This document shows, piece after piece, positions 9,048 through 18,388 of a DNA stretch of 36,634 bases (the first letter of the stretch is position 1; each line of letters begins with the position of its first letter). The DNA comes from an uncultured Adlercreutzia sp. (lineage in GTDB: Bacteria > Actinomycetota > Coriobacteriia > Coriobacteriales > Eggerthellaceae): the NCBI GenBank assembly GCA_902478715.1, contig CABSMC010000019.1, positions 1 through 36,634 of the forward strand, read 5' to 3'. The position numbers and the translations under genes were made by a program. The notes under the pieces were generated by a model. That model saw nothing but the letters and a program-made list of their open reading frames with translations, ran no database searches and was not told where the DNA came from.

Positions 9048-9859
9048 TGGAGATCTCGCGACCGAGTTTGGAAGAGCGGGCGGCCGAGTGCGCGCGGGAG
9101 CTCACGTTCTCGGCGACGGTGGCCTACGACGGGGCGCCGTTCGCGGGGTTCGCGAAGCAGCCGGGGCAGCTCACCGTGCAAGGGGAGTTGGAACAGGCGC
9201 TGTCGCTGCTGTTCCGCCGACCGGTGGATGTGGTCTGCGCCGGGCGCACCGATGCCGGCGTGCACGCCCGCGGGCAGGTGGTCTCCTTCGACATCGATGG
9301 GTGCGAGCTGCGCGACCGCACGCCCTACAACCTTCGGCGCTCGCTGAACGCGCTGACCTGCGAGGGCATCGTGGTGCGCGCGGTGGAGGAGCGGCCGCGG
9401 GGCTTCTCGGCCCGCTTCGACGCCCGGTGGCGCGAATACAAGTACTTCCTCGCCACCGGCGACACTCCGCCGGTGTTCACCGATCGCACTGCCTGGTACG
9501 TGGGCCCGAACTTGGACATCGCCGCCATGGAACGGGGCGCCGCGCACCTCATCGGCGAGCACGACTTCAAGAGCTTTTGCATGGCCGCTTCGGCCGTCGG
9601 CAAGCCGACCTGCCGCAATGTGGAGGAGATCTCCATCGCCTCCGAGGAGATTCTGGGGGAGCCGCACCGCGTCATCACCGTGCGCGGCAACGCCTTCCTC
9701 CATTCCATGGTGCGCACCATCGTGGGCACGCTCGTCACGGTGGGCCGCGGCCAGCGCGATGCCGACTGGGTCGCCGACGTCCTCGCCGCCCGCGACCGCC
9801 AAGCCGCCGGCGAGAACGCCCCCGCCCGCGGCCTCATCTTCTGGTCGGTAGGGTACTAA
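9047..9859 (+). CDS. truA: tRNA pseudouridine(38-40) synthase TruA
   Basis: The product has 270 residues. TruA converts uridines 38-40 of the tRNA anticodon arm to pseudouridine. The catalytic aspartate lies in CAGRTDAGVHARGQVVSFD (about residues 65-83). The conserved FxARFDARWREYKYFL and HDFKSFC segments follow, with NAFLHSMVRTIVGTLV near the C-terminus. The start codon overlaps the dnaE stop, so translation is coupled. The N-terminus has about 20 residues before the usual ATVAYDG strand. Confidence 0.95.
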   Translation: MEISRPSLEERAAECARELTFSATVAYDGAPFAGFAKQPGQLTVQGELEQALSLLFRRPVDVVCAGRTDAGVHARGQVVSFDIDGCELRDRTPYNLRRSLNALTCEGIVVRAVEERPRGFSARFDARWREYKYFLATGDTPPVFTDRTAWYVGPNLDIAAMERGAAHLIGEHDFKSFCMAASAVGKPTCRNVEEISIASEEILGEPHRVITVRGNAFLHSMVRTIVGTLVTVGRGQRDADWVADVLAARDRQAAGENAPARGLIFWSVGY

Positions 9860-9861
9860 CC

Positions 9862-9870
9862 TGCTATGAT
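9862..9870 (+). promoter_or_regulatory. Putative extended -10 promoter for the aldo/keto reductase gene
   Basis: TGCTATGAT (TG, C, TATGAT) lies just after the truA stop and about 50 bases before the next start codon. No clear -35 is present. Confidence 0.45.
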
Positions 9871-9918
9871 AAGCGCATCGGTAATTTTTGCGCGTGCGCA
9901 CAAGAAAAGGGGAGTGCC

Positions 9919-11040
9919 ATGGAGACTGCAGGGAAGTTGGCTCCGCTCGGGTTCGGGTTCATGCGGCTGCCGCTTAAGGACGCGGACGATCCGACGTCCA
10001 TCGATATCGATAAATGCTGCGAGCTGGTGGACATCTTCATGGATGCCGGCTTCACCTACTTCGACTCGGCGCGCGGCTACCACGGCGGCAAGTCCGAGTG
10101 GGCGCTGAAAAAGGCGCTGGTCGAGCGCTACCCCCGCGACTCGTTCACCATTGCCACCAAGCTGCCGGCCTGGCTGGCCGAAAACGCGGAGCACGCGCGG
10201 GCCATGTTCGACAAGTCGTTGCGTGAGTGCGGCATCGACTACTTCGACTACTACCTGCTGCACAACTTGGGCGAGTCGCTCACGCCGGGCTTCGAGGAGT
10301 ACGGCCTGTGGGACTTTTGCGCCGAGAAGAAGGCGGAGGGCAAGATCAGGAAGTTCGGCTTCTCCATCCACGACAACGCCGAGGAGCTCGAGAAGGTGCT
10401 CGATGCCCACCCTGAGGTGGATTTCGTCCAGCTGCAGATCAACTACATCGATTGGGAGAGCCCCATCATCCAGTCGCGCCGCTGCTTTGAGGTGTGCCAA
10501 GAACGCGGGCTGCCCGTGGTCATCATGGAGCCGGTGAAGGGCGGCACGCTCGTGAAGCTGCCCGATGCCGTGGCCGACATCCTGCGCGCGGCCGAGCCGG
10601 GCGCGCCCTTGGCCTCCTGGGCGCTGCGCTTCGCCGGGTCGCTGCCGAACGTGATTGCGGTGCTCTCGGGCATGAACACGCCCGAGATGGTGGCCGAGAA
10701 CGCCGCCATCATGCGCGATGGGGTGCCGCTGACGCCGGCCGAGTACGAGGTGATCGAGGCGGCGCGCGACACCCTGGCCGCATTGCCGGGCGTGCCGTGC
10801 ACCGATTGCCGCTACTGCGTGAAGGGCTGCCCCGAGGGCGTGCACATCAACACCATCATGCAGTCGCTCAACATCTACGACCAGATGGGCGATGCCTACC
10901 GTGCCCAGGAGAACTACGATTGGAACACCGGCGACGGCAAGGCGAGCGCCTGCGTCCAGTGCGGCGCCTGCGAGAGCGTCTGCCCCCAGCATATCGAAAT
11001 CGTGAGCCAGCTTGAGCGCGCGGTGAAGCTGTTCGAGTAG
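9919..11040 (+). CDS. Aldo/keto reductase with C-terminal 2x[4Fe-4S] ferredoxin domain
   Basis: The product has 373 residues from ATG 9919, preceded by AAAAGGGGAG. Residues ~1-285 form an aldo/keto reductase barrel with the family's catalytic set: Asp and Tyr in YFDSARGYHGG, Lys in IATKLP and His in YLLHNLG. The C-terminal part has two ferredoxin-type motifs, CTDCRYCVKGCP (from residue 294) and CVQCGACESVCP (from residue 345). This domain pair is a known family in anaerobes, annotated as aldo/keto reductase with a 4Fe-4S domain. The physiological substrate is unknown; the clusters suggest ferredoxin-like electron transfer as well as, or instead of, NADPH. No signal peptide is visible, so it is cytoplasmic. 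It appears to be a single-gene unit. Confidence 0.9.
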   Translation: METAGKLAPLGFGFMRLPLKDADDPTSIDIDKCCELVDIFMDAGFTYFDSARGYHGGKSEWALKKALVERYPRDSFTIATKLPAWLAENAEHARAMFDKSLRECGIDYFDYYLLHNLGESLTPGFEEYGLWDFCAEKKAEGKIRKFGFSIHDNAEELEKVLDAHPEVDFVQLQINYIDWESPIIQSRRCFEVCQERGLPVVIMEPVKGGTLVKLPDAVADILRAAEPGAPLASWALRFAGSLPNVIAVLSGMNTPEMVAENAAIMRDGVPLTPAEYEVIEAARDTLAALPGVPCTDCRYCVKGCPEGVHINTIMQSLNIYDQMGDAYRAQENYDWNTGDGKASACVQCGACESVCPQHIEIVSQLERAVKLFE

Positions 11041-11116
11041 TACCCCGCACCCTCGCCCCCAGCGCCCCGCGCTCTCCGTTTCTCGGAAACACGGGGTGTT
11101 CAGGTCAATTTCACGC

Positions 11117-11171
11117 TATAATCACACAGTTTCAACGGGCGGCTGCACCGTGCGCGATGCAGCCGCCCGTT
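11117..11171 (+). promoter_or_regulatory. -10 box followed by a leader hairpin before the NSS symporter gene
   Basis: A consensus TATAAT (11117-11122) lies ~100 bp before the symporter start. A perfect 14-bp stem (11134-11147 with 11158-11171, loop of 10) begins 11 bases later, so it would form at the very 5' end of the transcript. TTCC rather than a T-run follows it, so it is a weak terminator. It may be an mRNA-stabilising or attenuating structure. No -35 match is evident. Confidence 0.5.
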
Positions 11172-11224
11172 CCTTAAAGCTAGGCGAGGGCGCGCGGGCG
11201 CCTTGGAAATGGGAAAGGAAGACT

Positions 11225-12607
11225 ATGGCAGGAGAGATTAAGAAGCAGCGCGCTTCCTGGTCGGGGAAGTGGGCGTTTATTTTGGCCGCGGCCGCCTCGG
11301 CGGTGGGCCTGGGGAACATGTGGCGCTTCCCCTATCTGGCGGCGAAGTACGGCGGGGGCACCTTCCTGCTCACCTACGTGGTTCTGGTGTTCACCTTCGG
11401 CGTGTCGCTCCTGTTGCTGGAGACGGCGCTTGGCCGCAAGACGGGCCAGTCCGCTATCGGCGCCTTCAAGGCCTTCGGTAAGAAGTATGCCTTCATCGGC
11501 ATCCTGGCTTCGGCCGTGCCCTTCATCATCACGCCCTACTACTGCATCATCGGCGGCTGGGTGACAAAGTACACGGCGGCCTACCTGGTGAACGGCCCGG
11601 CCGCCCTCGCTGATGGCGGCGACTTCTTCACCGGCTTCATCACCTCCAACGCCGAGAGCTACCTTTGGATGCTCGTGTTCATGGCCATCGTGTTCGTCAT
11701 CGTGGGCCTGGGCGTGAAGGGCGGGATCGAGAAGGCGAACCTGTTCATGATGCCCGCGCTCATCATCATGGCCGTCGCCATCGCCATTTACACGCTCACC
11801 ATGCCGGGTGCCGTGGAGGGCGCGCTGTACTACCTCACGCCGGACTTCAGCAAGTTCTCGCCGGAGCTCGTGATCGGCGCGTTGGGGCAGATGTTCTACA
11901 GCCTGTCACTGGCCATGGGCATCATGATCACCTACGGCTCCTACATGCGCAAGCAGGATAGCCTCACCTCATCGGTCGTGCGTATCGGCGGCTTCGATTT
12001 GGGCGTCTCCTTCATCGCCGGCCTGCTCATCGTGTCTGCGGCCTTCGTGGCCATGGGCTCCGGCGACGCGGTGGCCGCCAAGGCGGGTCCCTCGCTCATG
12101 TTCGTGACGCTGCCGACGGTGTTCGTCGACATGGGCGGCATGGCCACCATCATCGGCTTTTTGTTCTTCCTGCTGGTGCTGTTCGCCGCGCTGACGAGTG
12201 CCATCTCGCTCGTGGAGACGCTCGTCTCCATTGTGCACGATGGCCTTCAGTGCACGCGCGCCAAGGCCCTCGGCATCGTCATCGCCTTCGTGGTCATCGC
12301 CGGCGCTATCATCAATGCGGGCTACAACGGGCTGTCGTTCATCGAGCCCCTCGGGGCCGGTTCCTCGATCCTCGATTTCGCCGACTTCATCTCCAACTCG
12401 GTGCTCATGCCCATCGTGGCGCTGCTCACCTGCGTGTTCGTCGGCTGGATCGTGAAGCCCAAGACCATCATCGACGAGGTGCGCGTCTCCTCGAAGTTTT
12501 CGGCCGCCGGTGCCTGGACGATCATGATCAAGTACATCGCGCCGGTGCTCGTGATCATCATTCTGGTGGCCTACGTGGCCGCCCAGTTCGGCTTCTTTTC
12601 CATGTAA
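11225..12607 (+). CDS. Neurotransmitter:sodium symporter family (NSS/SNF) transporter
   Basis: The product has 460 residues from ATG 11225 after GGAAAGGAAG. Near the N-terminus, FILAAAASAVGLGNMWRFPY followed by LAAKYGGGTFLLTYV is the signature of TM1-TM2 in LeuT/MhsT-type symporters, with the unwound Na+/substrate site at AVGLGN. About 11-12 hydrophobic segments follow. Bacterial members use the Na+ gradient to import amino acids or related amines; the substrate cannot be read from the sequence. It lies alone between the leader hairpin and a downstream terminator. The ~30 in-frame residues upstream of this ATG span the leader hairpin and are not coding. Confidence 0.92.
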   Translation: MAGEIKKQRASWSGKWAFILAAAASAVGLGNMWRFPYLAAKYGGGTFLLTYVVLVFTFGVSLLLLETALGRKTGQSAIGAFKAFGKKYAFIGILASAVPFIITPYYCIIGGWVTKYTAAYLVNGPAALADGGDFFTGFITSNAESYLWMLVFMAIVFVIVGLGVKGGIEKANLFMMPALIIMAVAIAIYTLTMPGAVEGALYYLTPDFSKFSPELVIGALGQMFYSLSLAMGIMITYGSYMRKQDSLTSSVVRIGGFDLGVSFIAGLLIVSAAFVAMGSGDAVAAKAGPSLMFVTLPTVFVDMGGMATIIGFLFFLLVLFAALTSAISLVETLVSIVHDGLQCTRAKALGIVIAFVVIAGAIINAGYNGLSFIEPLGAGSSILDFADFISNSVLMPIVALLTCVFVGWIVKPKTIIDEVRVSSKFSAAGAWTIMIKYIAPVLVIIILVAYVAAQFGFFSM

Positions 12608-12635
12608 ACCGCGCTGGTCAACGAGATTTCCATGG

Positions 12636-12670
12636 CGAAGGGCGTCCTTGTGGGCGCTCTTCGTTGTTTT
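12636..12670 (+). terminator. Intrinsic terminator after the NSS symporter gene
   Basis: CGAAGGGCG (12636-12644) pairs with CGCTCTTCG (12655-12663) with one G-T wobble, followed by TTGTTTT. It is 28 bp after the stop and before ychF. Confidence 0.7.
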
Positions 12671-12719
12671 GCGGTAGGATAGTCAACTACTGAAACATTA
12701 GTTAGATCGAAGGATTTTC

Positions 12720-13793
<1,074 letters not shown>

Positions 13794-13913
13794 GGTCGAG
13801 ACTGAGACGGTGGGCGTAACGCCCGCGTCAGCCTGAGCCGCAACGTTGTTCAACGACAACGATGGGCGGATTAGGGAGGCAATGGCCGTGGCGCCCCGCC
13901 GGTTTGGGCCGTC

Positions 13914-14873
13914 TCATTCTTCCATGGTCACGGGGATGAACATCCTGAGGGGCACATCGTCGATGCCCTCGGTGCCGATATGCCGGTTGATGTCGCCTTG
14001 GGAGAAATAAGCCCCCCGAATCTTCAGCCCGTGGACGTCGATGTAGTCGAGCATTTTCTTGAGCAGCACGGGCTCGGCCGCCGAGTCGTCTTCGAACCGC
14101 AGGCCCGAATGGTAGCAGGTGAGGTAAAAGCCGGCGGGAATGTGATGCAGCTCCTCGAGGCGCAGTCCACGGCTTTCATCGACGAAGATGCAGGCGCTGC
14201 TCACCGCGAGATTGCGTGCCAAAAGGTCCGGCACGCTAATCAGGTCGCACACATTCCCGAAAAGCTCGAGGGGGATGTTCCGGGCAACCATATCGTGCTT
14301 CACCAGGCGCAGGACGTAGTACCACGCCAGCGCGTCGTTCTTGTCGTAGTAATCGACAAGGGGAAGGGCATGCTCGAGCACATCGAAACGCAGGTAGGAC
14401 TTTTCGGGCAGCCACTCCATGCGTATCTCGTCGGCGGGGCCCGGCTGGTTTTTCAGGGCGTGCTGCTCCAGGTGCATGAGCACGGCGTCCTTTGCGACGG
14501 CCAGGCGAGCCAGTTCGTCGTCGAGCTTCTTGATTTGCCGCTCAAAAACGGGAATGAGCGTTGGCAAGTCCTCGTTTTCCAGGATGAAGGCAATCTCCTC
14601 CAACGTGAAACCCATGGATTGATATCGCAAAATGCGATCAAGGCGAAAAGACTGCTCAAAGGTGTAGTAGCGGTAGCCGGTGTCTTCGTTGACGGCGCTG
14701 GGCGAGAGCAGCCCCTTCTTCTGGTAGTGCTGGAGCTGTTTCTTTGAAACGCAGTTGAGGGCGGCCATATGCCCGATGGAGAGGTTTCCACCGCTTGCCT
14801 TCAGGCTCTCGAATTCGGGGAAGGCCCCCTCGTCGTCGGCGCCTTCGGCGGCGCGCACTCCGTTGTTCCCCAT
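13914..14873 (-). CDS. MerR-family regulator with C-terminal effector-binding-like domain
   Basis: The product has 319 residues. The start at 14873 is chosen because GGAAGGA precedes it and because a farther in-frame ATG (14927) overlaps the predicted -10. Residues ~33-100 are a MerR winged helix (LSIGHMAALNCVSKKQLQHY, then GLLSPSAVNEDTGYRYYTFEQ and LRYQSMGFTLEEIAFIL). A coiled dimerisation helix lies at ~105-145, and a ~170-residue ligand-binding-like part of GyrI/BmrR type follows. An unusual ~30-residue acidic leader precedes the helix-turn-helix. It is divergent from the redox operon, whose promoter has the MerR layout, so it is its likely activator. The ligand is unknown. Confidence 0.85.
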   Translation of the reverse strand: MGNNGVRAAEGADDEGAFPEFESLKASGGNLSIGHMAALNCVSKKQLQHYQKKGLLSPSAVNEDTGYRYYTFEQSFRLDRILRYQSMGFTLEEIAFILENEDLPTLIPVFERQIKKLDDELARLAVAKDAVLMHLEQHALKNQPGPADEIRMEWLPEKSYLRFDVLEHALPLVDYYDKNDALAWYYVLRLVKHDMVARNIPLELFGNVCDLISVPDLLARNLAVSSACIFVDESRGLRLEELHHIPAGFYLTCYHSGLRFEDDSAAEPVLLKKMLDYIDVHGLKIRGAYFSQGDINRHIGTEGIDDVPLRMFIPVTMEE

Positions 14874-14925
14874 AGCCGAGTTCCTTCCCTGAAAGCGCGG
14901 CGCCGGCTGGCTCCGCATGGGGCGC

Positions 14926-14934
14926 ATTGTAGCA
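14926..14934 (-). promoter_or_regulatory. Putative extended -10 promoter of the merR-type gene
   Basis: On the minus strand TGCTACAAT (TG, C, TACAAT) gives a leader of about 45 bases before the start at 14873. The gene-free stretch 14874-15188 holds this promoter and the operon promoter at 15111-15142. Confidence 0.45.
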
Positions 14935-15110
14935 AAAACCGTGACCTAGGGACAGAGTTTGACAACCCGTCAGCAAGTCCTGGCGCCTTGGAGCGAGAGC
15001 GCGACTCCCCGTTGCCTTCTTCGACAAAAACATAAACGGCAGTGTTTTTCCAGGTGGAAATAGTACTGAAAATAGGATAAATCCGAAGTGATTCTCTTTG
15101 AGGTTCCCCA

Positions 15111-15142
15111 TTGACTCGAACCTTAGGGCACGGCCTAAGCTT
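15111..15142 (+). promoter_or_regulatory. MerR-type promoter with dyad operator for the redox operon
   Basis: A -35 TTGACT (15111-15116) and a -10-like TAAGCT (15136-15141) are separated by 19 bp, not 17. Within this region the arms AACCTTAGG (15119-15127) and CCTAAGCTT (15134-15142) form a dyad with 8 of 9 matching positions around a 6-base centre. Overlong spacers with a central dyad are the hallmark of promoters activated by MerR-family proteins, which untwist the spacer. The divergent regulator gene is next to it. Confidence 0.75.
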
Positions 15143-15188
15143 AGGCCAACGGGAGCGCAAGCTCGAAGCGGAGAAAAAAGGAGGAGAG

Positions 15189-16772
15189 ATGTCGGAAGGC
15201 ACCATGAACAACAAGGGCCGTCGCGCGAGCCGTATTCGCAAAACGGGCCTGGCGTTCGCGGCGGCGCTGGCGGTGTGCGGCCTCGCGTTTGCGGGCTGCG
15301 CGCAGCAAAAGGCGCCAGACGCGGAGGCGGGCACGGGCGAGACGCTTGAGCTTGAAGCCGTGGAAGGCGACAAATGGGCTTCCTTTGAGCCGGTCGTCGA
15401 GACACTGGAAGACGGCCGCCAAATTCAGAAAACGCCCTACGCCTCGGGCGGTGGCGGTACCGGCAGCGGCTACGGCTACCCGTCGGAATGGCCCTACTAC
15501 AACACCTACGTGCTCAATGCGGATAAGCGCGGCTGCAACTCGTGCCACGACTTGAAATCGGCCTTGCAGACGCGCCTGGCGGGCGGCTCGCACCCTAACT
15601 ACCTTTCGACCTACGGCAGCGAGGAGCTGCCCTGGGCCAGCTGCATCGCCTGTCATATGGCCTACGATGTGGAACTGGAGAATTCCATGCACGCCCATAT
15701 GAACAGCGAGGCCTTCACCGGTATGGGCGGCAACTGCATGTCGTGCCATTATGTGGACGAGAACGGCGACTACCTCATGTGGGATGACGTGAAGTACGAC
15801 GTCATGGAGGGCTTCACCGACCTGGCCGCCGAAGAGGCAAGGGTTGAGGTGGAGTGGAATCAGGACGAATTGACGCCCCAGGACAAAATGTTCGTGGTGG
15901 TGGAGCCCCAGAAGGACTTCAAGAACGCGCTGGTCGAGCACAGCGACAACATTCTGGCCGACTACACGGTGACGTTCAGCGGCGAGTTCGAGAACCCCTG
16001 CACCATGTCCATTCAGGAGATGATCGACAAGTACGGTACCGAGATGCGCACCCAGGCTTACCAGTGCACCATCAACGGCGTGGGCGGCGGCTTGGTCTAT
16101 CAAGCCGAGGTGACGGGCATTCCGCTGGACAAGGTTCTGGCCGATTTGGGCGTGAAGGAGACCGGCACGGTGCTGACGCCTTTCGGAGTTGACGGCTACG
16201 GCATTCAGATGCGCCCCGATGTGGCCATCGACCACGATCCGTTGCTCGTGTTCGAGATGAACGGCGAGCCTCTGCCTGATGACCAGGGATATCCGCTGTC
16301 CATCTGGTTCACCGACCTGTCGGCCGGACAGCATACCCGCCACCTTTCGGAAATTGCCCTGACCGATGAGAGCACGGCGGTGTTCTACCGCGGCAACAAC
16401 AACCTGAACGGCGTGTTCGGCGATTACTACTATCCGAAGACAGGCAAGGCCATCAACACGCCGAACATGGGCGTGCTCACGGCCGAGGACGGCCAGATCT
16501 TCCCGGCGGGTCAGCCGGTGCACCTGGAGGGCTATGCCCATGCCTTCGACGAGACGGTGACGAAGCTGGAATTCTCCCTCGACCACGGTGCCACGTGGGT
16601 GGAGGTTCCCACGCCGAACACCGATAACACCCGCTGGGTGTACTGGAAGATGGATTTGGACGAGCTTGAACCGGGCTCCTACACCATGAAGATGCGGGCC
16701 ACCTGCGTCGATGGCGAGGGTGCGGAGCATCAAAGCGAAGTGCTCATCCCGTTCATGTTCAACGTTCGCTAG
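15189..16772 (+). CDS. Exported triheme cytochrome c fused to a sulfite-oxidase-like molybdopterin domain
   Basis: The product has 527 residues from ATG 15189 after GGAGGAGAG. An N-terminal export signal ends in a lipobox-like LAFAGC (Cys ~37), so it is probably a lipoprotein outside the membrane. Three haem-c motifs CNSCH, CIACH and CMSCH start at residues 116, 152 and 183. From ~235 a sulfite-oxidase-type domain follows; Cys 293 in AYQCTINGVGGG sits where that family has its Mo-ligand cysteine. An SoxC-like C-terminal domain (EGYAHAFDETVTKLEFSLD, ...FMFNVR) ends the protein. It is the first and probably catalytic gene of the operon; substrate unknown. RRASRIRK in the signal is only Tat-like. 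Confidence 0.85.
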   Translation: MSEGTMNNKGRRASRIRKTGLAFAAALAVCGLAFAGCAQQKAPDAEAGTGETLELEAVEGDKWASFEPVVETLEDGRQIQKTPYASGGGGTGSGYGYPSEWPYYNTYVLNADKRGCNSCHDLKSALQTRLAGGSHPNYLSTYGSEELPWASCIACHMAYDVELENSMHAHMNSEAFTGMGGNCMSCHYVDENGDYLMWDDVKYDVMEGFTDLAAEEARVEVEWNQDELTPQDKMFVVVEPQKDFKNALVEHSDNILADYTVTFSGEFENPCTMSIQEMIDKYGTEMRTQAYQCTINGVGGGLVYQAEVTGIPLDKVLADLGVKETGTVLTPFGVDGYGIQMRPDVAIDHDPLLVFEMNGEPLPDDQGYPLSIWFTDLSAGQHTRHLSEIALTDESTAVFYRGNNNLNGVFGDYYYPKTGKAINTPNMGVLTAEDGQIFPAGQPVHLEGYAHAFDETVTKLEFSLDHGATWVEVPTPNTDNTRWVYWKMDLDELEPGSYTMKMRATCVDGEGAEHQSEVLIPFMFNVR

Positions 16773-16832
16773 GACACGTCAAACGGGAGGCGGTTCCTAT
16801 GCCCGCCGCCTCCCTCATCGAGGAGGATTTCC

Positions 16833-17645
16833 ATGAATACTGTAGCGAAAAAGACCCTCACTGTCGGATCATCGGCCCTGCTCGTGGTCTCGTGCGCGGC
16901 CGCTGCCATCCCCGAGGCCCAGGCGGCCCCTGTCGAGGCGAGCGGCGCGAACGCCGCCTGCGAGAAGGCGGTGGCGTGCGGAGAATGCGCCGCGGTGCGT
17001 GCGCCGCAGGTGATGGGCACGTTCTCGTTTACCCAGGGCGCGGTGGACGACATCGGCTATATCGCAAGGAACGTCGCCGCAGCTTCGAAGTATCTGTGCG
17101 GCGGCTTTGTTGCCGATGGAGCCCCGGCGTCCGCCGCCGATGAGTGGACGGTGTCCGTCGAGGGCGATGTGGCCTGCGCCTACACGGCCACTCTCGTTGA
17201 GATGGCCGAGGACGGCGGGGCGGTACTCACCATGGGCTGCTCGTGCGCGGGCAACGACGTCGACGGTCGCGCGAGTGCCAATGCCGAGGTGTTCGGCGCG
17301 ACCATCGCCTCCATCATAGAGCGTGCCCAGCCATCGGATGCGGTGAACACCGTGGTCTTTGCTTGCGAGGACGGCTACGAGGTGGCGGTTCCCTACTTCT
17401 ATCTGCTGCAGCACTACAGCGTGCTCGCCTACGACTTGAACGGCGAGCCTCTGGCCAATTCCATGGGAGGCGCCAACCAGCTGTGGCTGGGGGCCACCGA
17501 CGCCAGCTACTTCGCCCAAGACGTCGTTTCCATTCGCTTTGAGGAACGTGAGACGCCGCCGGTGACGCCGGGGACCGGTGAGAATCGCGATGCCTACGCC
17601 AACGTCCCCAACGTGAGCATTCTCTCTGCCGTTGAGGCCGCGTAA
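16833..17645 (+). CDS. Secreted sulfite-oxidase-like (molybdopterin-binding fold) protein
   Basis: The product has 270 residues from ATG 16833 after GAGGAGG. A Sec-type signal (VGSSALLVVSCAAAAIPEAQA) is likely cleaved before APVEA. Residues ~105-240 show a short sulfite-oxidase-like fold: WTVSVEG, LTMGCSCAGN, VFACEDGYEVAVPYFYLL and GGANQLWLGATDASYFAQDVVSI. The Cys pair in GCSC lies near the expected metal-ligand position, but the match is weak, so cofactor binding is uncertain. It may be a partner or cofactor-free relative of the upstream fusion protein. The stop overlaps the first ATG of the ferredoxin frame by one base. Confidence 0.65.
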   Translation: MNTVAKKTLTVGSSALLVVSCAAAAIPEAQAAPVEASGANAACEKAVACGECAAVRAPQVMGTFSFTQGAVDDIGYIARNVAAASKYLCGGFVADGAPASAADEWTVSVEGDVACAYTATLVEMAEDGGAVLTMGCSCAGNDVDGRASANAEVFGATIASIIERAQPSDAVNTVVFACEDGYEVAVPYFYLLQHYSVLAYDLNGEPLANSMGGANQLWLGATDASYFAQDVVSIRFEERETPPVTPGTGENRDAYANVPNVSILSAVEAA

Positions 17646-17659
17646 TGAAGGGGGTTGCC

Positions 17660-18367
17660 ATGAGTAGCGAGCGCTTGCTGCCAAGGCGCAGCATCATAAA
17701 GGGCGGCGCTGTGCTCGGCGCGGCGTTGGCGGCTGCCGCTGCGGGGTTTGGCCCCGTGCGCGCCCTTGCCGACGAGGGAGAGATCGAGGTCATTGCCACC
17801 CATGACGAGGCAGGAGAGATCGAGGTCATTGCCACTCGCGAGGATTCAGCGGCCATCGAGGACACCCAATATGGGTTCATAGTGAACACGGCGCGTTGCG
17901 TCAACTGCGGTGAATGCGTGCAGGCGTGCCACACCTACAACGGCCTGCCCGAAGGCACCACGGGACGCCGGCGGATCACGCCCTACGAAAGCTCGTTCGG
18001 CAAGCGCGTGTACGTGTCCACCTCGTGCATGCATTGCGAGAATCCCTCCTGCCGCGACGTGTGCCCGGCAGGTGCCATCGAGAAGCGTGCCGACGGCATC
18101 GTGGTGGTGCATCAGGAGCGCTGCATCGGGTGCAAGTACTGCTACCAGGCCTGCCCCTTCGGCGTGCCGCAATATTCGACCGAGGGCATGGACAAGTGCG
18201 ACTGCTGCCTGGGCTGCGGTGTGCCGGCCAGCGAAGAGCCCCATTGCGTCCAGGCCTGCATGTTCGACGCGCTCAAATACGGCAAGCTGGAAGACCTCGA
18301 GCGGAAAAGTCATGGCGCGGCACAACGGCTCGAGGCCTCGACCGATCCGTCGTTTCTGCTCGCCTAG
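17660..18367 (+). CDS. Tat-exported 4x[4Fe-4S] ferredoxin (NrfC/DmsB-like)
   Basis: The product has 235 residues. ATG 17660 follows AAGGGGG; ATG 17645, overlapping the previous stop, is the alternative. A Tat signal with RRSIIKGG (residues 9-16) and a hydrophobic Ala-rich stretch ends near ALADEG. Four cluster motifs follow: CVNCGECVQAC, CMHCENPSCRDVCP, CIGCKYCYQACP and CDCCLGCG...HCVQAC, the pattern of electron-transfer subunits of exported molybdo-reductases. It probably takes electrons from the NrfD-like protein encoded next and passes them to the haem protein. A 12-residue tandem duplication (GEIEVIAT twice) lies between signal and clusters. Confidence 0.92.
   Translation: MSSERLLPRRSIIKGGAVLGAALAAAAAGFGPVRALADEGEIEVIATHDEAGEIEVIATREDSAAIEDTQYGFIVNTARCVNCGECVQACHTYNGLPEGTTGRRRITPYESSFGKRVYVSTSCMHCENPSCRDVCPAGAIEKRADGIVVVHQERCIGCKYCYQACPFGVPQYSTEGMDKCDCCLGCGVPASEEPHCVQACMFDALKYGKLEDLERKSHGAAQRLEASTDPSFLLA
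17777..17835 (+). repeat. 23-bp direct repeat (36-bp period) inside the ferredoxin gene
   Basis: 17777-17799 and 17813-17835 are identical; the 36-bp offset duplicates 12 residues in frame (GEIEVIAT plus linker). It lies in the linker after the Tat signal, where length change is tolerated, and looks like a recent slippage event. Confidence 0.85.
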
Positions 18368-18388
18368 GGCCGGGGGAAGGAGATAGCG

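Noticed and set aside
13804..13917. Inverted repeat TGAGACGG/CCGTCTCA between ychF and the MerR-type gene
   Set aside because: Arms of 8 bp about 100 bases apart are expected by chance at this GC content, and no T-run is present.
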